Assembly: GCA_035502095.1 (NCBI GenBank) | Contig: DATJUX010000005.1 | Location: forward strand, 1-54,215 | Direction of reading: 5' to 3' | DNA from: JAKANT01 sp035502095 | Lineage (GTDB): Bacteria > Pseudomonadota > Gammaproteobacteria > Burkholderiales > Burkholderiaceae_F | Length of the DNA stretch: 54,215 nt | Part shown: one piece after another, positions 1 through 7,299 of the stretch | Layout: every line of letters begins with the position of its first letter | How positions within the stretch are numbered: the first letter of the stretch is position 1 | Translations under genes and position numbers: made by a program | Notes under the pieces: model-generated | What the model was told of the DNA's origin: nothing | What the model saw: the letters and a program-made list of their open reading frames with translations, nothing else | Databases searched by the model: none

Positions 1-44
1 ATATCGGCAACCAACCACGGGTAGAGGGCGTTTTCCGCTGCCAT
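1..44 (-). CDS. Possible 5' end of a glucokinase gene (partial, runs off the left edge)
   Basis: From the ATG at 44 the minus strand reads 14 codons and part of a fifteenth, MAAENALYPWLVADI, to the window edge. Betaproteobacterial glucokinases often begin with a short tail and then L(V/L)ADIGGTNARF, so the edge would fall just before the phosphate-binding GGTN motif. An in-frame ATG at 86 would add 14 residues. Support is indirect: very little sequence is visible and the ribosome site is weak, but the HexR-like promoter block at 188-215 has the orientation that would drive this gene leftwards. The reading as glk is an inference. Confidence 0.3.
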   Translation of the reverse strand, partial: MAAENALYPWLVAD

Positions 45-187
45 CGTCAGAGGGTCCACCGCTTTGGGATCGGCTCGCCGCAGCATCGCGCGCACAGCGA
101 AACACAGATGTTCCGCAGCCATCGATCGGCCGATGGACGGCCACGTTCTTTCTTTTCCGCTTGCTTGTAGCACCGAACGCGGAGTAG

Positions 188-202
188 CGTAACAAAACTA
201 CA
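188..202. promoter_or_regulatory. HexR-like operator, site 1
   Basis: CGTAACAAAACTACA fits TGTA-N7-TACA with one mismatch, resembling the HexR (RpiR-family) palindrome known from gammaproteobacteria. It is followed on the minus strand by the same flank as site 2 (GATTGCG at identical spacing), giving a leftward promoter with candidate -35 TTGCGG, 16-bp spacer and -10 TACGCT. A HexR-domain protein is encoded immediately downstream on the plus strand, which makes autoregulation or regulation of the left-edge gene plausible. Confidence 0.55.
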
Positions 203-295
203 TGCGTCCGCAATCGACATACCATGCATGCGAGTGGCAGAGCGAGGCGATCTGCCACGGCTCTCCTTCACAAGTCACTGAGATGAATGGAAAAA

Positions 296-309
296 ATGAT
301 CTTGATCAA
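296..309. promoter_or_regulatory. Possible FNR/ANR box
   Basis: ATGATCTTGATCAA matches the FNR/ANR consensus TTGAT-N4-ATCAA at nine of ten defined bases. It lies about 225 bases upstream of the glk-hexR start. No regulator of this family is encoded in the window, and a near-consensus match can arise by chance, so this is weak. Confidence 0.2.
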
Positions 310-361
310 TGCCACGCTGACAAGTGCGTAAAAGCAACGCTTGTAATTGGCTTACAGATTT

Positions 362-526
362 ATGCCCTGGACTGCCTACATCGTTGATGCCGGCAAGACA
401 TCGGGGCCGCGAGCGGCACGGCCATTCGGTGATGGGTCGGACGAGATGATTCGCATCGATCGGACTCGAGTTCCGGTCCCCGTGCACGACGAAGTTGCAT
501 TACTCGCGTCCGGCATCGACGGCTGA
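362..526 (+). CDS. Small open frame upstream of glk-hexR (doubtful)
   Basis: This 54-codon frame runs from ATG (MPWTAYIVDAGKTS...) to a TGA seven bases before the glk-hexR ATG. Third-position GC is lower than in neighbouring genes and no good ribosome-binding site precedes it. It is soluble in character with no recognisable domain. It could be a leader peptide, a remnant or chance; no function is proposed. Confidence 0.15.
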   Translation: MPWTAYIVDAGKTSGPRAARPFGDGSDEMIRIDRTRVPVPVHDEVALLASGIDG

Positions 527-533
527 GCGCACC

Positions 534-2393
534 ATGTCGGCCTCGAGCGAAGCGAAGCTGCTTGCAGACATCGGAAGCACGTACGCGCGTTTCGCGATCG
601 AACGCGTGCGCGGCGTATTCGGCGAGATCAAGGCGCTTCGGTGCGCCGACTACCCCGATTTCCTGTCGGCGCTGCGCGCCTACATCGCCATGGTCGACGC
701 CCACGACATCCGTCATGGGGCGATTGCGATCGCCAACCCGGTCGCAGGCGATATGGTGCGGATGACCAACTACCACTGGCAGTTCTCGATCGAGGAGACG
801 CGCCAGGCGGTCGGCTTCAGCACGCTGCTGGTCGTGAACGACTTCACCGCGCTCGCGATGGGCTTGCCATATCTCAAGCGCAGCCAGTTCCGGCAGGTCG
901 GTGGCGGCACGGCGCGCGAACGCAGCGTGATCGGACTCGTCGGCGCCGGAACGGGCCTCGGGGTTTCGGGACTCATCCCCGCCGACGACGGCTGGATCTC
1001 GCTGGCTTCAGAAGGCGGCCACATCAGCTTCGCGCCGCAGAACGCGCGCGAGATGACGATTCTCGAGCACGCGTGGCGCCACTACCCGCACGTCTCGGAA
1101 GAGCGCCTGGTATCGGCCGCGGGGATCGAACTCATCTACCGTGCGCTCGCCGAGCAACAAAAGCGACCCGCCGAGGCACTCAAGGCCCCGGAGGTCACCC
1201 AACGCGGACTGGCCGGCGAATGCCCTATATGCGCCGAGACGCTCGAGGTCTTCTGCGAACTGCTTGGAACCGCGGCCGCTGGCGTCGCCGTGACGCTGGG
1301 CGCTTTCGGCGGTGTCTACATCGGCGGCGGCATCGTGCCGCGGCTGGGCAGCTACTTCGACAAGTCCGGCTTCCGCAGCCGCTTCGAAGCAATGGGGCGC
1401 CTGTCGAAATACGTCGCGAACATTCCCACGTTCGTCGTCACTTCCGACACCGCCACGTTCAGCGGGACGTCGGCGATCCTCGACGGCGAGTTGCGCAAGC
1501 GCGGTGCCGCATCGACGCTGCTCGATCGCGTGCGCCTGTCGCGCGACTCGCTGTCGGCGGCCGAGCGACGGGTGGCCGACCTCGTGATGAGCCAGCCGCG
1601 CAGCGTGCTGAACGATCCGATCATGGAGATCGCGACGCGCGCCGGCGTCAGCCAGCCCACGGTGGTCCGGTTCTGCCGCTCGCTCGGCTGCGAGGGACTA
1701 TCCGACTTCAAGCTCAAGCTGGCCTCAGGCCTGACCGGAACCATTCCGGTCACGCACACGCAGGTCAAGCGCACCGACTCGACGCACGAGCTGGGCGCGA
1801 AGGTCCTCGACAACACCGCGGCGGCGGTGCTCCAGGTGCGCGACCAGTTGAACAGCGACGCCGTCGACCGCGCCATCGGCCTGCTGCTGAACGCGCGCCG
1901 CATCGACTTCCTCGCGCTGGGCAACTACGGCGTGATCGCGCAGGACGCGCAATACAAGTTCCTGCGCTTCGGCGTGCCGGCTGCCGCCTACACGGATTCG
2001 CGGCTGCAGATCCTCGCCGCCAACGCGATCGGGACCGGTGACGTCATGGTCGTCGTGTCCGGATCGGGCAAGATCGCCGAACTCCTGAAGGCGGTCGACA
2101 TGGCGATGGCGGCCGGCGCGGCGGTCATCGCGATCACGCCGAGCCACGCTCCGCTCGCGAAGAAGGCCACGGTCACCATCGCCATCGACCATCCCGAAGA
2201 CGTCAGTCTGCACATGCCGATGATCAGCAGGCTGCTCTACATGGTCGTCATCGACATCCTCGCGACCGGCGTGGCAATGCGCCACGGCGGTCCTGTGCAG
2301 GCTGCGGCACGCCACAAGGTGCACGAGGAGGCCGAGGCCGGAGGCCGCACGGCGCGCACCGACTACGCGCGCATCATTTCGCACAGCGGCTGA
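534..2393 (+). CDS. glk-hexR: Glucokinase-HexR (RpiR family) fusion protein
   Basis: Residues about 1-325 are a Glk-family glucokinase: NDFTA with the catalytic Asp, GAGTGLGV, EGGH and GGGIVPR are all present. Residues about 335-605 are an RpiR regulator: an N-terminal HTH (SQPTVVRFCRSLG) followed by a SIS sugar-phosphate-binding domain (VVVSGSGK). This bifunctional arrangement, 619 residues, is known from Burkholderia and relatives; HexR there responds to Entner-Doudoroff intermediates. The phosphate-loop motif, normally DIGGTNARFA, here reads DIGSTYARFA, so kinase activity is uncertain while the regulatory half looks intact. ATG 534 is chosen over an upstream TTG at 495 because homologous sequence starts there. 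Confidence 0.9.
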   Translation: MSASSEAKLLADIGSTYARFAIERVRGVFGEIKALRCADYPDFLSALRAYIAMVDAHDIRHGAIAIANPVAGDMVRMTNYHWQFSIEETRQAVGFSTLLVVNDFTALAMGLPYLKRSQFRQVGGGTARERSVIGLVGAGTGLGVSGLIPADDGWISLASEGGHISFAPQNAREMTILEHAWRHYPHVSEERLVSAAGIELIYRALAEQQKRPAEALKAPEVTQRGLAGECPICAETLEVFCELLGTAAAGVAVTLGAFGGVYIGGGIVPRLGSYFDKSGFRSRFEAMGRLSKYVANIPTFVVTSDTATFSGTSAILDGELRKRGAASTLLDRVRLSRDSLSAAERRVADLVMSQPRSVLNDPIMEIATRAGVSQPTVVRFCRSLGCEGLSDFKLKLASGLTGTIPVTHTQVKRTDSTHELGAKVLDNTAAAVLQVRDQLNSDAVDRAIGLLLNARRIDFLALGNYGVIAQDAQYKFLRFGVPAAAYTDSRLQILAANAIGTGDVMVVVSGSGKIAELLKAVDMAMAAGAAVIAITPSHAPLAKKATVTIAIDHPEDVSLHMPMISRLLYMVVIDILATGVAMRHGGPVQAAARHKVHEEAEAGGRTARTDYARIISHSG

Positions 2394-2469
2394 CGACCGG
2401 GATCCGGGCCGGCACGCGTTCCGAGGCGCGCGCCGCCGCGCTGCGCGACCACTACCCGGTTTCCTCCAT

Positions 2470-2480
2470 TTGTCGGACAA
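2470..2480. promoter_or_regulatory. FadR-type GntR operator
   Basis: TTGTCGGACAA is a perfect 11-bp palindrome matching TNGTNNNACNA, the consensus bound by the FadR subfamily of GntR regulators. It lies 187 bases upstream of a FadR-subfamily gene, in the gap after glk-hexR, so autoregulation and control of the downstream dgoA-araD genes is the likely role. Confidence 0.5.
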
Positions 2481-2666
2481 GTGAATCGAGGGCCGGGCGG
2501 CGCGCCTTGCCAAACCGTGCGAAAGCCGCCATCCTGCGCCGCCATATGACCGCGCTCGACATCCAGGCAGGAACGAAACACTTCGGCGCGCGGCGCCCGC
2601 GCGAGGCGATCCGCAGCGATCGCACCGTGCCCGGGATCGGGAGGCGACAACGGGACTGACCAGCCC

Positions 2667-3515
2667 ATGCGATCCGCTCAACCGCGCACGCACGCGCAAC
2701 TCACGTCCCCGCATGTCATCCGGGCGCGCGCTCGGCCCGACGCGCGCCTGCTCGACGGGCGCACGCGCGCGATCGCGAAGAGCGCACGTGTCATCGCGCG
2801 GTATCGCGGAGCGCGGCTCCACGTGGCCGTCACGCGCGAGATCGGCTCGCGCATCCTGTCGGGCGAGTTCGCGCCGGGCGAGGTGCTGCCGAACGAGGCC
2901 GAGTGGTCGCGGCAATTCTGCGTCAGCCGCTCGGCGGTGCGCGAGTCGATCAAGGTGCTGGGGGGCAAGGGACTGCTCATCTCGCGGCCGCGCGTCGGCA
3001 CCACGGTCGAGCCGCGCGAGCGCTGGAACCTCCTGGATCGCGACGTGCTCGTTTGGTATTCGGCGATGCGGGCGAAGGGCGATTTCCTGCGCGCGGTGCA
3101 GGAGATGCGCCGCATCATCGAGCCGGAGGCGGCGGCACTGGCCGCGAGCAAGCGCACTGCCTTGCAGATGACCGCGATCTCGACCGCCTGTGCCGAGATG
3201 GGTTCGGCGCCGACCCTGGTCCGGCGCATCGATGCGGACGTGCGCTTTCACCGCGCGATCCTGGCGGCGGCCGGCAACGAGTTCCTGATCCCGTTCGGAT
3301 TCCTCATCGAATCCGCCCTTGGCGCGCTGTTCGAGGTCACGACTCGCGACCACGACGATCTGGCGCACGCGCAAGACCTGCACCAGCGCATCGAAGAGGC
3401 GATCCGGCGCAGCCAGCCGCAGCGGGCGCGGCTTGCCGTGAGGCGGCTGTTGGGCAGCACCGACGATTTCATCGTTCGCAAGGCGCGGCCCGCGGGCAGG
3501 AAGCGCGCAGGCTGA
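2667..3515 (+). CDS. GntR family transcriptional regulator, FadR subfamily (FCD domain)
   Basis: The winged helix covers about residues 48-115 (EIGSRILSGEFAPGEVLPNE, then SRSAVRESIKVLGGKGL). The C-terminal FCD domain covers about 130-265 with metal-ligand-like residues in RIDADVRFHRAIL. It has 282 residues with an unusually long basic N-terminus, so the true start may lie further in. It stands just before dgoA and araD, and DgoR-type regulators of galactonate metabolism belong to this subfamily, so it probably senses a sugar acid or 2-keto-3-deoxy acid. The palindrome at 2470-2480 is a candidate operator. Confidence 0.85.
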   Translation: MRSAQPRTHAQLTSPHVIRARARPDARLLDGRTRAIAKSARVIARYRGARLHVAVTREIGSRILSGEFAPGEVLPNEAEWSRQFCVSRSAVRESIKVLGGKGLLISRPRVGTTVEPRERWNLLDRDVLVWYSAMRAKGDFLRAVQEMRRIIEPEAAALAASKRTALQMTAISTACAEMGSAPTLVRRIDADVRFHRAILAAAGNEFLIPFGFLIESALGALFEVTTRDHDDLAHAQDLHQRIEEAIRRSQPQRARLAVRRLLGSTDDFIVRKARPAGRKRAG

Positions 3516-3549
3516 TCCCGGCGCAGCGCGCACCGCTCACGGAACTCCA

Positions 3550-4197
3550 ATGAACCAGGCCGCCTGGCCGCCGGCACCGCCTCTGATCGCGATCCTGCGC
3601 GGGCTGGAGAGCGAGCGTGCGGCGGCGGTCGGCCGCGTCCTGTTCGACGCTGGATTCCGCGCCCTGGAGGTCCCGCTGAATCGGCCGGGAGCACTGGCTG
3701 GCATCGAGGCCCTCGCAGGCGTCGCGCCACCCGACGCGTTGATGGGCGCCGGCACCGTGACCGAGGTCGGGCAGGTCGATGCCGTCGCCGCGGCCGGGGG
3801 GGCGCTGATCGTCTCTCCGCACCTCGATACGGGACTGGTGGCGCATGCGCGTGCGCGTGGCATGCGTGTCGTTCCGGGCGTCTTTACTCCGACCGAGGCG
3901 TTCGCGGCGCTGCGCGCGGGAGCGGATGCGTTGAAGCTGTTCCCCGCGGAAACGCTGTCGCCGGCGGGCCTGCGCGCGCTCCTGTCGGTGCTCCCCGCAG
4001 GCACGCTGGCCTGGCCGGTGGGGGGCGTCACGCCGGATGCGATGGCGCGCTGGCGCGAGGCGGGTGCGAACGGCTTCGGCATCGGCGGCGCGTTGTTCGG
4101 TCCCGGCATCGCACTCGAGGAGCTGGCGCGCCGGGCCCAGGCGTTCGTCGCGGCGTGGACCCAAGCGGCGCCTGGCAAGCATGGAGGGGAGAAATGA
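3550..4197 (+). CDS. dgoA: 2-dehydro-3-deoxy-6-phosphogalactonate aldolase
   Basis: This is a KDPG/KDPGal aldolase-family TIM barrel of 215 residues that splits the phosphorylated keto-deoxy acid into pyruvate and glyceraldehyde 3-phosphate. The Schiff-base lysine is in KLFPAE (Lys129) and the acid/base glutamate is in LEVPLNRP (Glu40). The EVPLNRP form favours the DgoA branch over KDPG aldolase Eda. GAGTV and GGVT phosphate-site loops are present. Its stop overlaps the araD start (ATGA, 4194-4197), so the two are translationally coupled. No KDGal kinase is nearby. Confidence 0.85.
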   Translation: MNQAAWPPAPPLIAILRGLESERAAAVGRVLFDAGFRALEVPLNRPGALAGIEALAGVAPPDALMGAGTVTEVGQVDAVAAAGGALIVSPHLDTGLVAHARARGMRVVPGVFTPTEAFAALRAGADALKLFPAETLSPAGLRALLSVLPAGTLAWPVGGVTPDAMARWREAGANGFGIGGALFGPGIALEELARRAQAFVAAWTQAAPGKHGGEK

Positions 4198-5123
4198 ACA
4201 GCATGCAGACGCCGCGCTACCGCGGCGTGTTTCCGGTCGTGCCGACGACCTTCAAGGAAGACGGCAGCCTGGATCTCGCGAGCCAGAAGCGTTGCGTCGA
4301 TTTCATGATCGACGCGGGGTCGAACGGACTTTGTATCCTCGCCAACTTTTCGGAGCAGTTCGCGCTAGGCGACGACGAGCGCGAGACGCTCACGAGCACG
4401 CTGCTCGCCCACATCGCCGGTCGCGTGCCGGTCATCGTGACCACGACGCATTTCAGCTCGCAGGTGTGCGCGGCGCGCAGCCGCCGAGCCGCCGACGCCG
4501 GTGCCGCGATGGTGATGGTGATGCCGCCGTATCACGGCGCGACGATCCGGGTCGCCGAGGAGAAGATCTACGAGTTCTACGGCGCGGTCTCCGGCGCGAT
4601 CAGGATCCCGATCATGATCCAGGATGCACCGGTGGCCGGAACGCCGTTGTCGGCCGCACTGCTGGCGCGCATCGCGCGCGATATCGAACAGGTCGCGTAT
4701 TTCAAGATCGAAACGGCGGGCGCCGCCGCGAAATTGCGCGAGCTGATCCGCCTCGGCGGCGACGCGATCGAGGGTCCCTGGGACGGCGAGGAGGGCATCA
4801 CCCTGATGCAGGACCTCGAGGCCGGCGCAACCGGGACGATGACCGGCGGCGCGTACCCCGATGGATTCCGCCTCATCGTCGACGCGTTCGCGGCGGGGCG
4901 CCGCGACGAAGCGTTCGAGCACTATCGGCGCTGGTTGCCGCTGATCAATTTCGAGAACCGCCAATGCGGCCTGCTCGCGGCGAAGGCCTTGATGAAGGAA
5001 GGCGGCGTGATCGGGTGCGACGCGCCGCGCCACCCGCTGCCGGCGCTGCATCCTGCCGTGCGCGCGGGCCTGATCGAGAACGCGCGCCGGCTCGATCCGC
5101 TCGTGCTGCGGTGGGGGCGTTGA
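4194..5123 (+). CDS. araD: L-2-keto-3-deoxyarabonate dehydratase (DHDPS/NAL family)
   Basis: This 309-residue DHDPS-like TIM barrel closely follows the Azospirillum brasilense enzyme as I recall it: RGVFPVVPTTF, ILANFSEQFA, VIVTTTH, AMVMVMPPYHGAT, the Schiff-base lysine in VAYFKIET (Lys171) and EGPWDGEE. It dehydrates L-2-keto-3-deoxyarabonate to alpha-ketoglutarate semialdehyde in non-phosphorylative L-arabinose breakdown. The symbol follows Azospirillum usage and is not ribulose-5-phosphate epimerase. The start at 4194 follows GAGGGGA and overlaps the dgoA stop; Met at 4203 is an alternative. It ends seven bases before the convergent lactonase gene. Confidence 0.88.
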   Translation: MNSMQTPRYRGVFPVVPTTFKEDGSLDLASQKRCVDFMIDAGSNGLCILANFSEQFALGDDERETLTSTLLAHIAGRVPVIVTTTHFSSQVCAARSRRAADAGAAMVMVMPPYHGATIRVAEEKIYEFYGAVSGAIRIPIMIQDAPVAGTPLSAALLARIARDIEQVAYFKIETAGAAAKLRELIRLGGDAIEGPWDGEEGITLMQDLEAGATGTMTGGAYPDGFRLIVDAFAAGRRDEAFEHYRRWLPLINFENRQCGLLAAKALMKEGGVIGCDAPRHPLPALHPAVRAGLIENARRLDPLVLRWGR

Positions 5124-5130
5124 GCCGCGG

Positions 5131-6048
5131 TCAGGGGCGCAGCGCGCCCGCCGTTCTGAGGTACACGGCGTATAGCGACGTCGTGGCGCAGATGAACAGG
5201 CGGTTGCGCTTCGGCCCGCCGAAGCACACGTTGGCGACGACTTCCGGGATCCTGATCTTGCCGAGCAGTGCGCCGCCCGGGTCGTAGCAGTGCACGCCGT
5301 CGCCGGCGCTGCTCCACAGGTTGCCGTGCACGTCGATGCGAAAGCCGTCGAACAGGCCGGCCGAGCACGTCGCGAACACCGCGCCGCCGGTAAGCGAGCG
5401 GCCGTCGCGCCCGACGTTGAAGCGGCGTATGTGACGCGGTCCGTCCGTGACGTGGGTCGCGCCGGTGTCGGCGACGTACAGGAACTGTTCATCGGGCGAA
5501 AACGCGAGCCCGTTCGGCTGCACGAAATCGGTCGCCACGGCGGCGCACTCGCCGCTCGCCGGATCGATCCGATAGACGTTCGAGGCGCCGATCTCGGACG
5601 CGGCGGCGTCGCCTTCGTAGTCGGAGTCGATGCCGTAGCTGGGATCGCTGAACCAGATCGAGCCGTCGGACTTGACCACGACGTCGTTCGGCGAGTTCAG
5701 GCGCCTGGACTGGAACGCACGCGCGAGAATCGTGCGCGATCCGTCATGTTCGGTGCGGGTGACAGTGCGCGACTGGTGCTCGCAGGAAACGAGCCGGCCC
5801 TCGCGGTCGACGGTGTGACCGTTGCTGTTGTTGCTCGGCTGGCGGAACACGGAGACCGAGTTGTCGGTTTCGTCGAAGCGCAGCATGCGGTTGTTCGGAA
5901 TGTCCGACCAGACGAGGTAGCGGCCGGCCGGGAAATACGCGGGACCCTCGGCCCAGCGACATCCGGTCCACAGTTTCTCGAGATGGATGTTGCCGAGCAC
6001 GAGCTTGAGGAAACGATCATCGAGGACCGTGAAATCGTTTGTGAGCAT
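5131..6048 (-). CDS. SMP-30/gluconolactonase family lactonase
   Basis: This 305-residue six-bladed propeller has the SMP-30 hallmarks: WAEGPAYF with the metal-binding Glu, LNSPNDVVV with Asn, QPNGLAFSPDEQ with Asn and FDGFRIDVHGN with Asp. It is expected to open sugar-acid lactones in the cytoplasm. It lies 109 bases downstream of the GbpR-like regulator on the same strand and is convergent with araD, so L-arabinono- or D-galactonolactone is a reasonable substrate. It differs clearly from the second lactonase at 13782, and which sugar each serves cannot be read from sequence. Confidence 0.82.
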   Translation of the reverse strand: MLTNDFTVLDDRFLKLVLGNIHLEKLWTGCRWAEGPAYFPAGRYLVWSDIPNNRMLRFDETDNSVSVFRQPSNNSNGHTVDREGRLVSCEHQSRTVTRTEHDGSRTILARAFQSRRLNSPNDVVVKSDGSIWFSDPSYGIDSDYEGDAAASEIGASNVYRIDPASGECAAVATDFVQPNGLAFSPDEQFLYVADTGATHVTDGPRHIRRFNVGRDGRSLTGGAVFATCSAGLFDGFRIDVHGNLWSSAGDGVHCYDPGGALLGKIRIPEVVANVCFGGPKRNRLFICATTSLYAVYLRTAGALRP

Positions 6049-6157
6049 GGCGGCTCCGCGTGGAATTCAGGTTGCGATTCGATGGCTGCGGCCGTTGACC
6101 CGCGGCACGGACGCAATGATGACGCCGTACTTCGTGAATGGTCGCGGGCGCACCGCA

Positions 6158-7171
6158 TCATCCACCGGCGGCCGAGGGCTCCGCGACTGCGGGCGTCGGA
6201 TTCGGGGAGGCGACACCGCTCAGCCTGACGCCGTAGGCGTTGACCGCCGCCTGCTTGATCGCCTGCAGCATCACCTGCGCAGCCGGAGAGAGCAGGCGGT
6301 CGGTGCGCGTGATCAGCCCGAACGCATCCATCTTGCACGGCAGTTCGATGGGCAGGATGGCGGCGACGCCGTGGTCGGCGTAGTACTGCCCGACGTCGGC
6401 CGCCAGCACCGTGACGAGATCGCTCTGCCGCAGCATGCGGGTGACGAAGAGCAGGGCGGCGGTCTCGATCAGGTTCTCAGGCGCATCGAGCCCCTCTTCC
6501 TGGAACATCAGCTCCCACCGGTGGCGCAACACGCTGCCCGCCGGAGGAACGATCCATCCGGCGCTGACGAGGTCGCGCAGGCCGAGCCGGCTGACGGCAA
6601 GCAGCGGATGGCCGTTGCGCACCATCGCGCACACCGGCTCCTCGGCGATCGCCTCATAGCGCAGGTCCGACTTGTCGTGCCGCTCGAACAGGCGTCCGAC
6701 CATGATGTCGAGGCGATCCTGCGCGATCCGCTCCAGCAGAACGTCGCTGGTCTCGATCTGCAGCGACACCCGCAGCGTCGGGTATTGGGCCTTGACCTGG
6801 GCCACCGCCGCCGGCATCAACGTGATGCCCGGCGCGGTGATCGCGCCCACGCTGACATGGCCGAAGCGACCTGCGCGCAACGCTTCGACTTCGTCGTAGG
6901 CGCGGTTGAGGCTGGCGAGCGCCATGCGCGCGTGCCGGATCATCGACTCGCCGTACCAGGTGGGGCGCATGCCGCGCGGCAGGCGTTCGAACAGCTCGAC
7001 GCCGAGCACATCCTCGAGGTCTTTCAGCAGCTTCGAGGCAGCCGGCTGGGTCATGCTCATGACCCGCGCTGCGCCATGGATGTTGCCCTCCTCGGCCAGG
7101 GCCTGCAGCAGGAGCAGCTGGCGCGTCTTCAGGCGGGCGCGAATGAACCAGTGCGTGTAGCTCGTCGACAT
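6158..7171 (-). CDS. gbpR: LysR family regulator, GbpR-like
   Basis: The N-terminal LysR helix-turn-helix (LKTRQLLLLQAL, MTQPAASKLLKDLEDVLG, LFERLPRGMRPT) is nearly the form found in Agrobacterium GbpR, which controls chvE (galactose-binding protein) in response to sugar. A LysR substrate domain covers about residues 95-310. Length is 337 residues. It is divergent from the aldehyde dehydrogenase-chvE-gguAB genes, exactly the arrangement expected for a local regulator of that operon. It may also control the lactonase gene behind it. Confidence 0.85.
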   Translation of the reverse strand: MSTSYTHWFIRARLKTRQLLLLQALAEEGNIHGAARVMSMTQPAASKLLKDLEDVLGVELFERLPRGMRPTWYGESMIRHARMALASLNRAYDEVEALRAGRFGHVSVGAITAPGITLMPAAVAQVKAQYPTLRVSLQIETSDVLLERIAQDRLDIMVGRLFERHDKSDLRYEAIAEEPVCAMVRNGHPLLAVSRLGLRDLVSAGWIVPPAGSVLRHRWELMFQEEGLDAPENLIETAALLFVTRMLRQSDLVTVLAADVGQYYADHGVAAILPIELPCKMDAFGLITRTDRLLSPAAQVMLQAIKQAAVNAYGVRLSGVASPNPTPAVAEPSAAGG

Positions 7172-7209
7172 GTCGGGGGACCGATGCAGAAACGGATATC
7201 AATGATCGT

Positions 7210-7223
7210 CCAAAAACTATTGG
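7210..7223. promoter_or_regulatory. Candidate LysR binding site in the gbpR / chvE-operon divergent region
   Basis: CCAAAAACTATTGG is an inverted repeat (CCAA-N6-TTGG) in the 128-base gap between the divergent gbpR and aldehyde dehydrogenase genes, in an AT-rich patch. LysR proteins usually bind such dyads near the promoters they share. No experiment or exact family consensus supports it here. Confidence 0.3.
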
Positions 7224-7299
7224 TCGGTTATGGATTCGGTCCCTAGGATTCGGGCCCTGCAGCCGCCGGAGGGTGGCGCTGGCGAAAGAGGGCGGCCGG

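Larger units (their letters stand above)
45..533. other. Intergenic regulatory region between the left-edge gene and glk-hexR
   Basis: No convincing gene fills these 489 bases. They hold a HexR-like palindrome (188-202) inside a 28-bp block (188-215) that recurs at 25768-25795, an FNR-box-like site (296-309) and a 54-codon open frame (362-526) listed separately. The sequence from 130 to 360 is clearly more AT-rich than the flanking genes, as expected of promoter DNA. Confidence 0.5.

Noticed and set aside
1725..3533. A 602-codon minus-strand open frame spanning glk-hexR and the GntR gene
   Set aside because: It crosses two well-supported plus-strand genes, is Arg/Ala-rich and has no domain; typical of GC-rich antisense frames.
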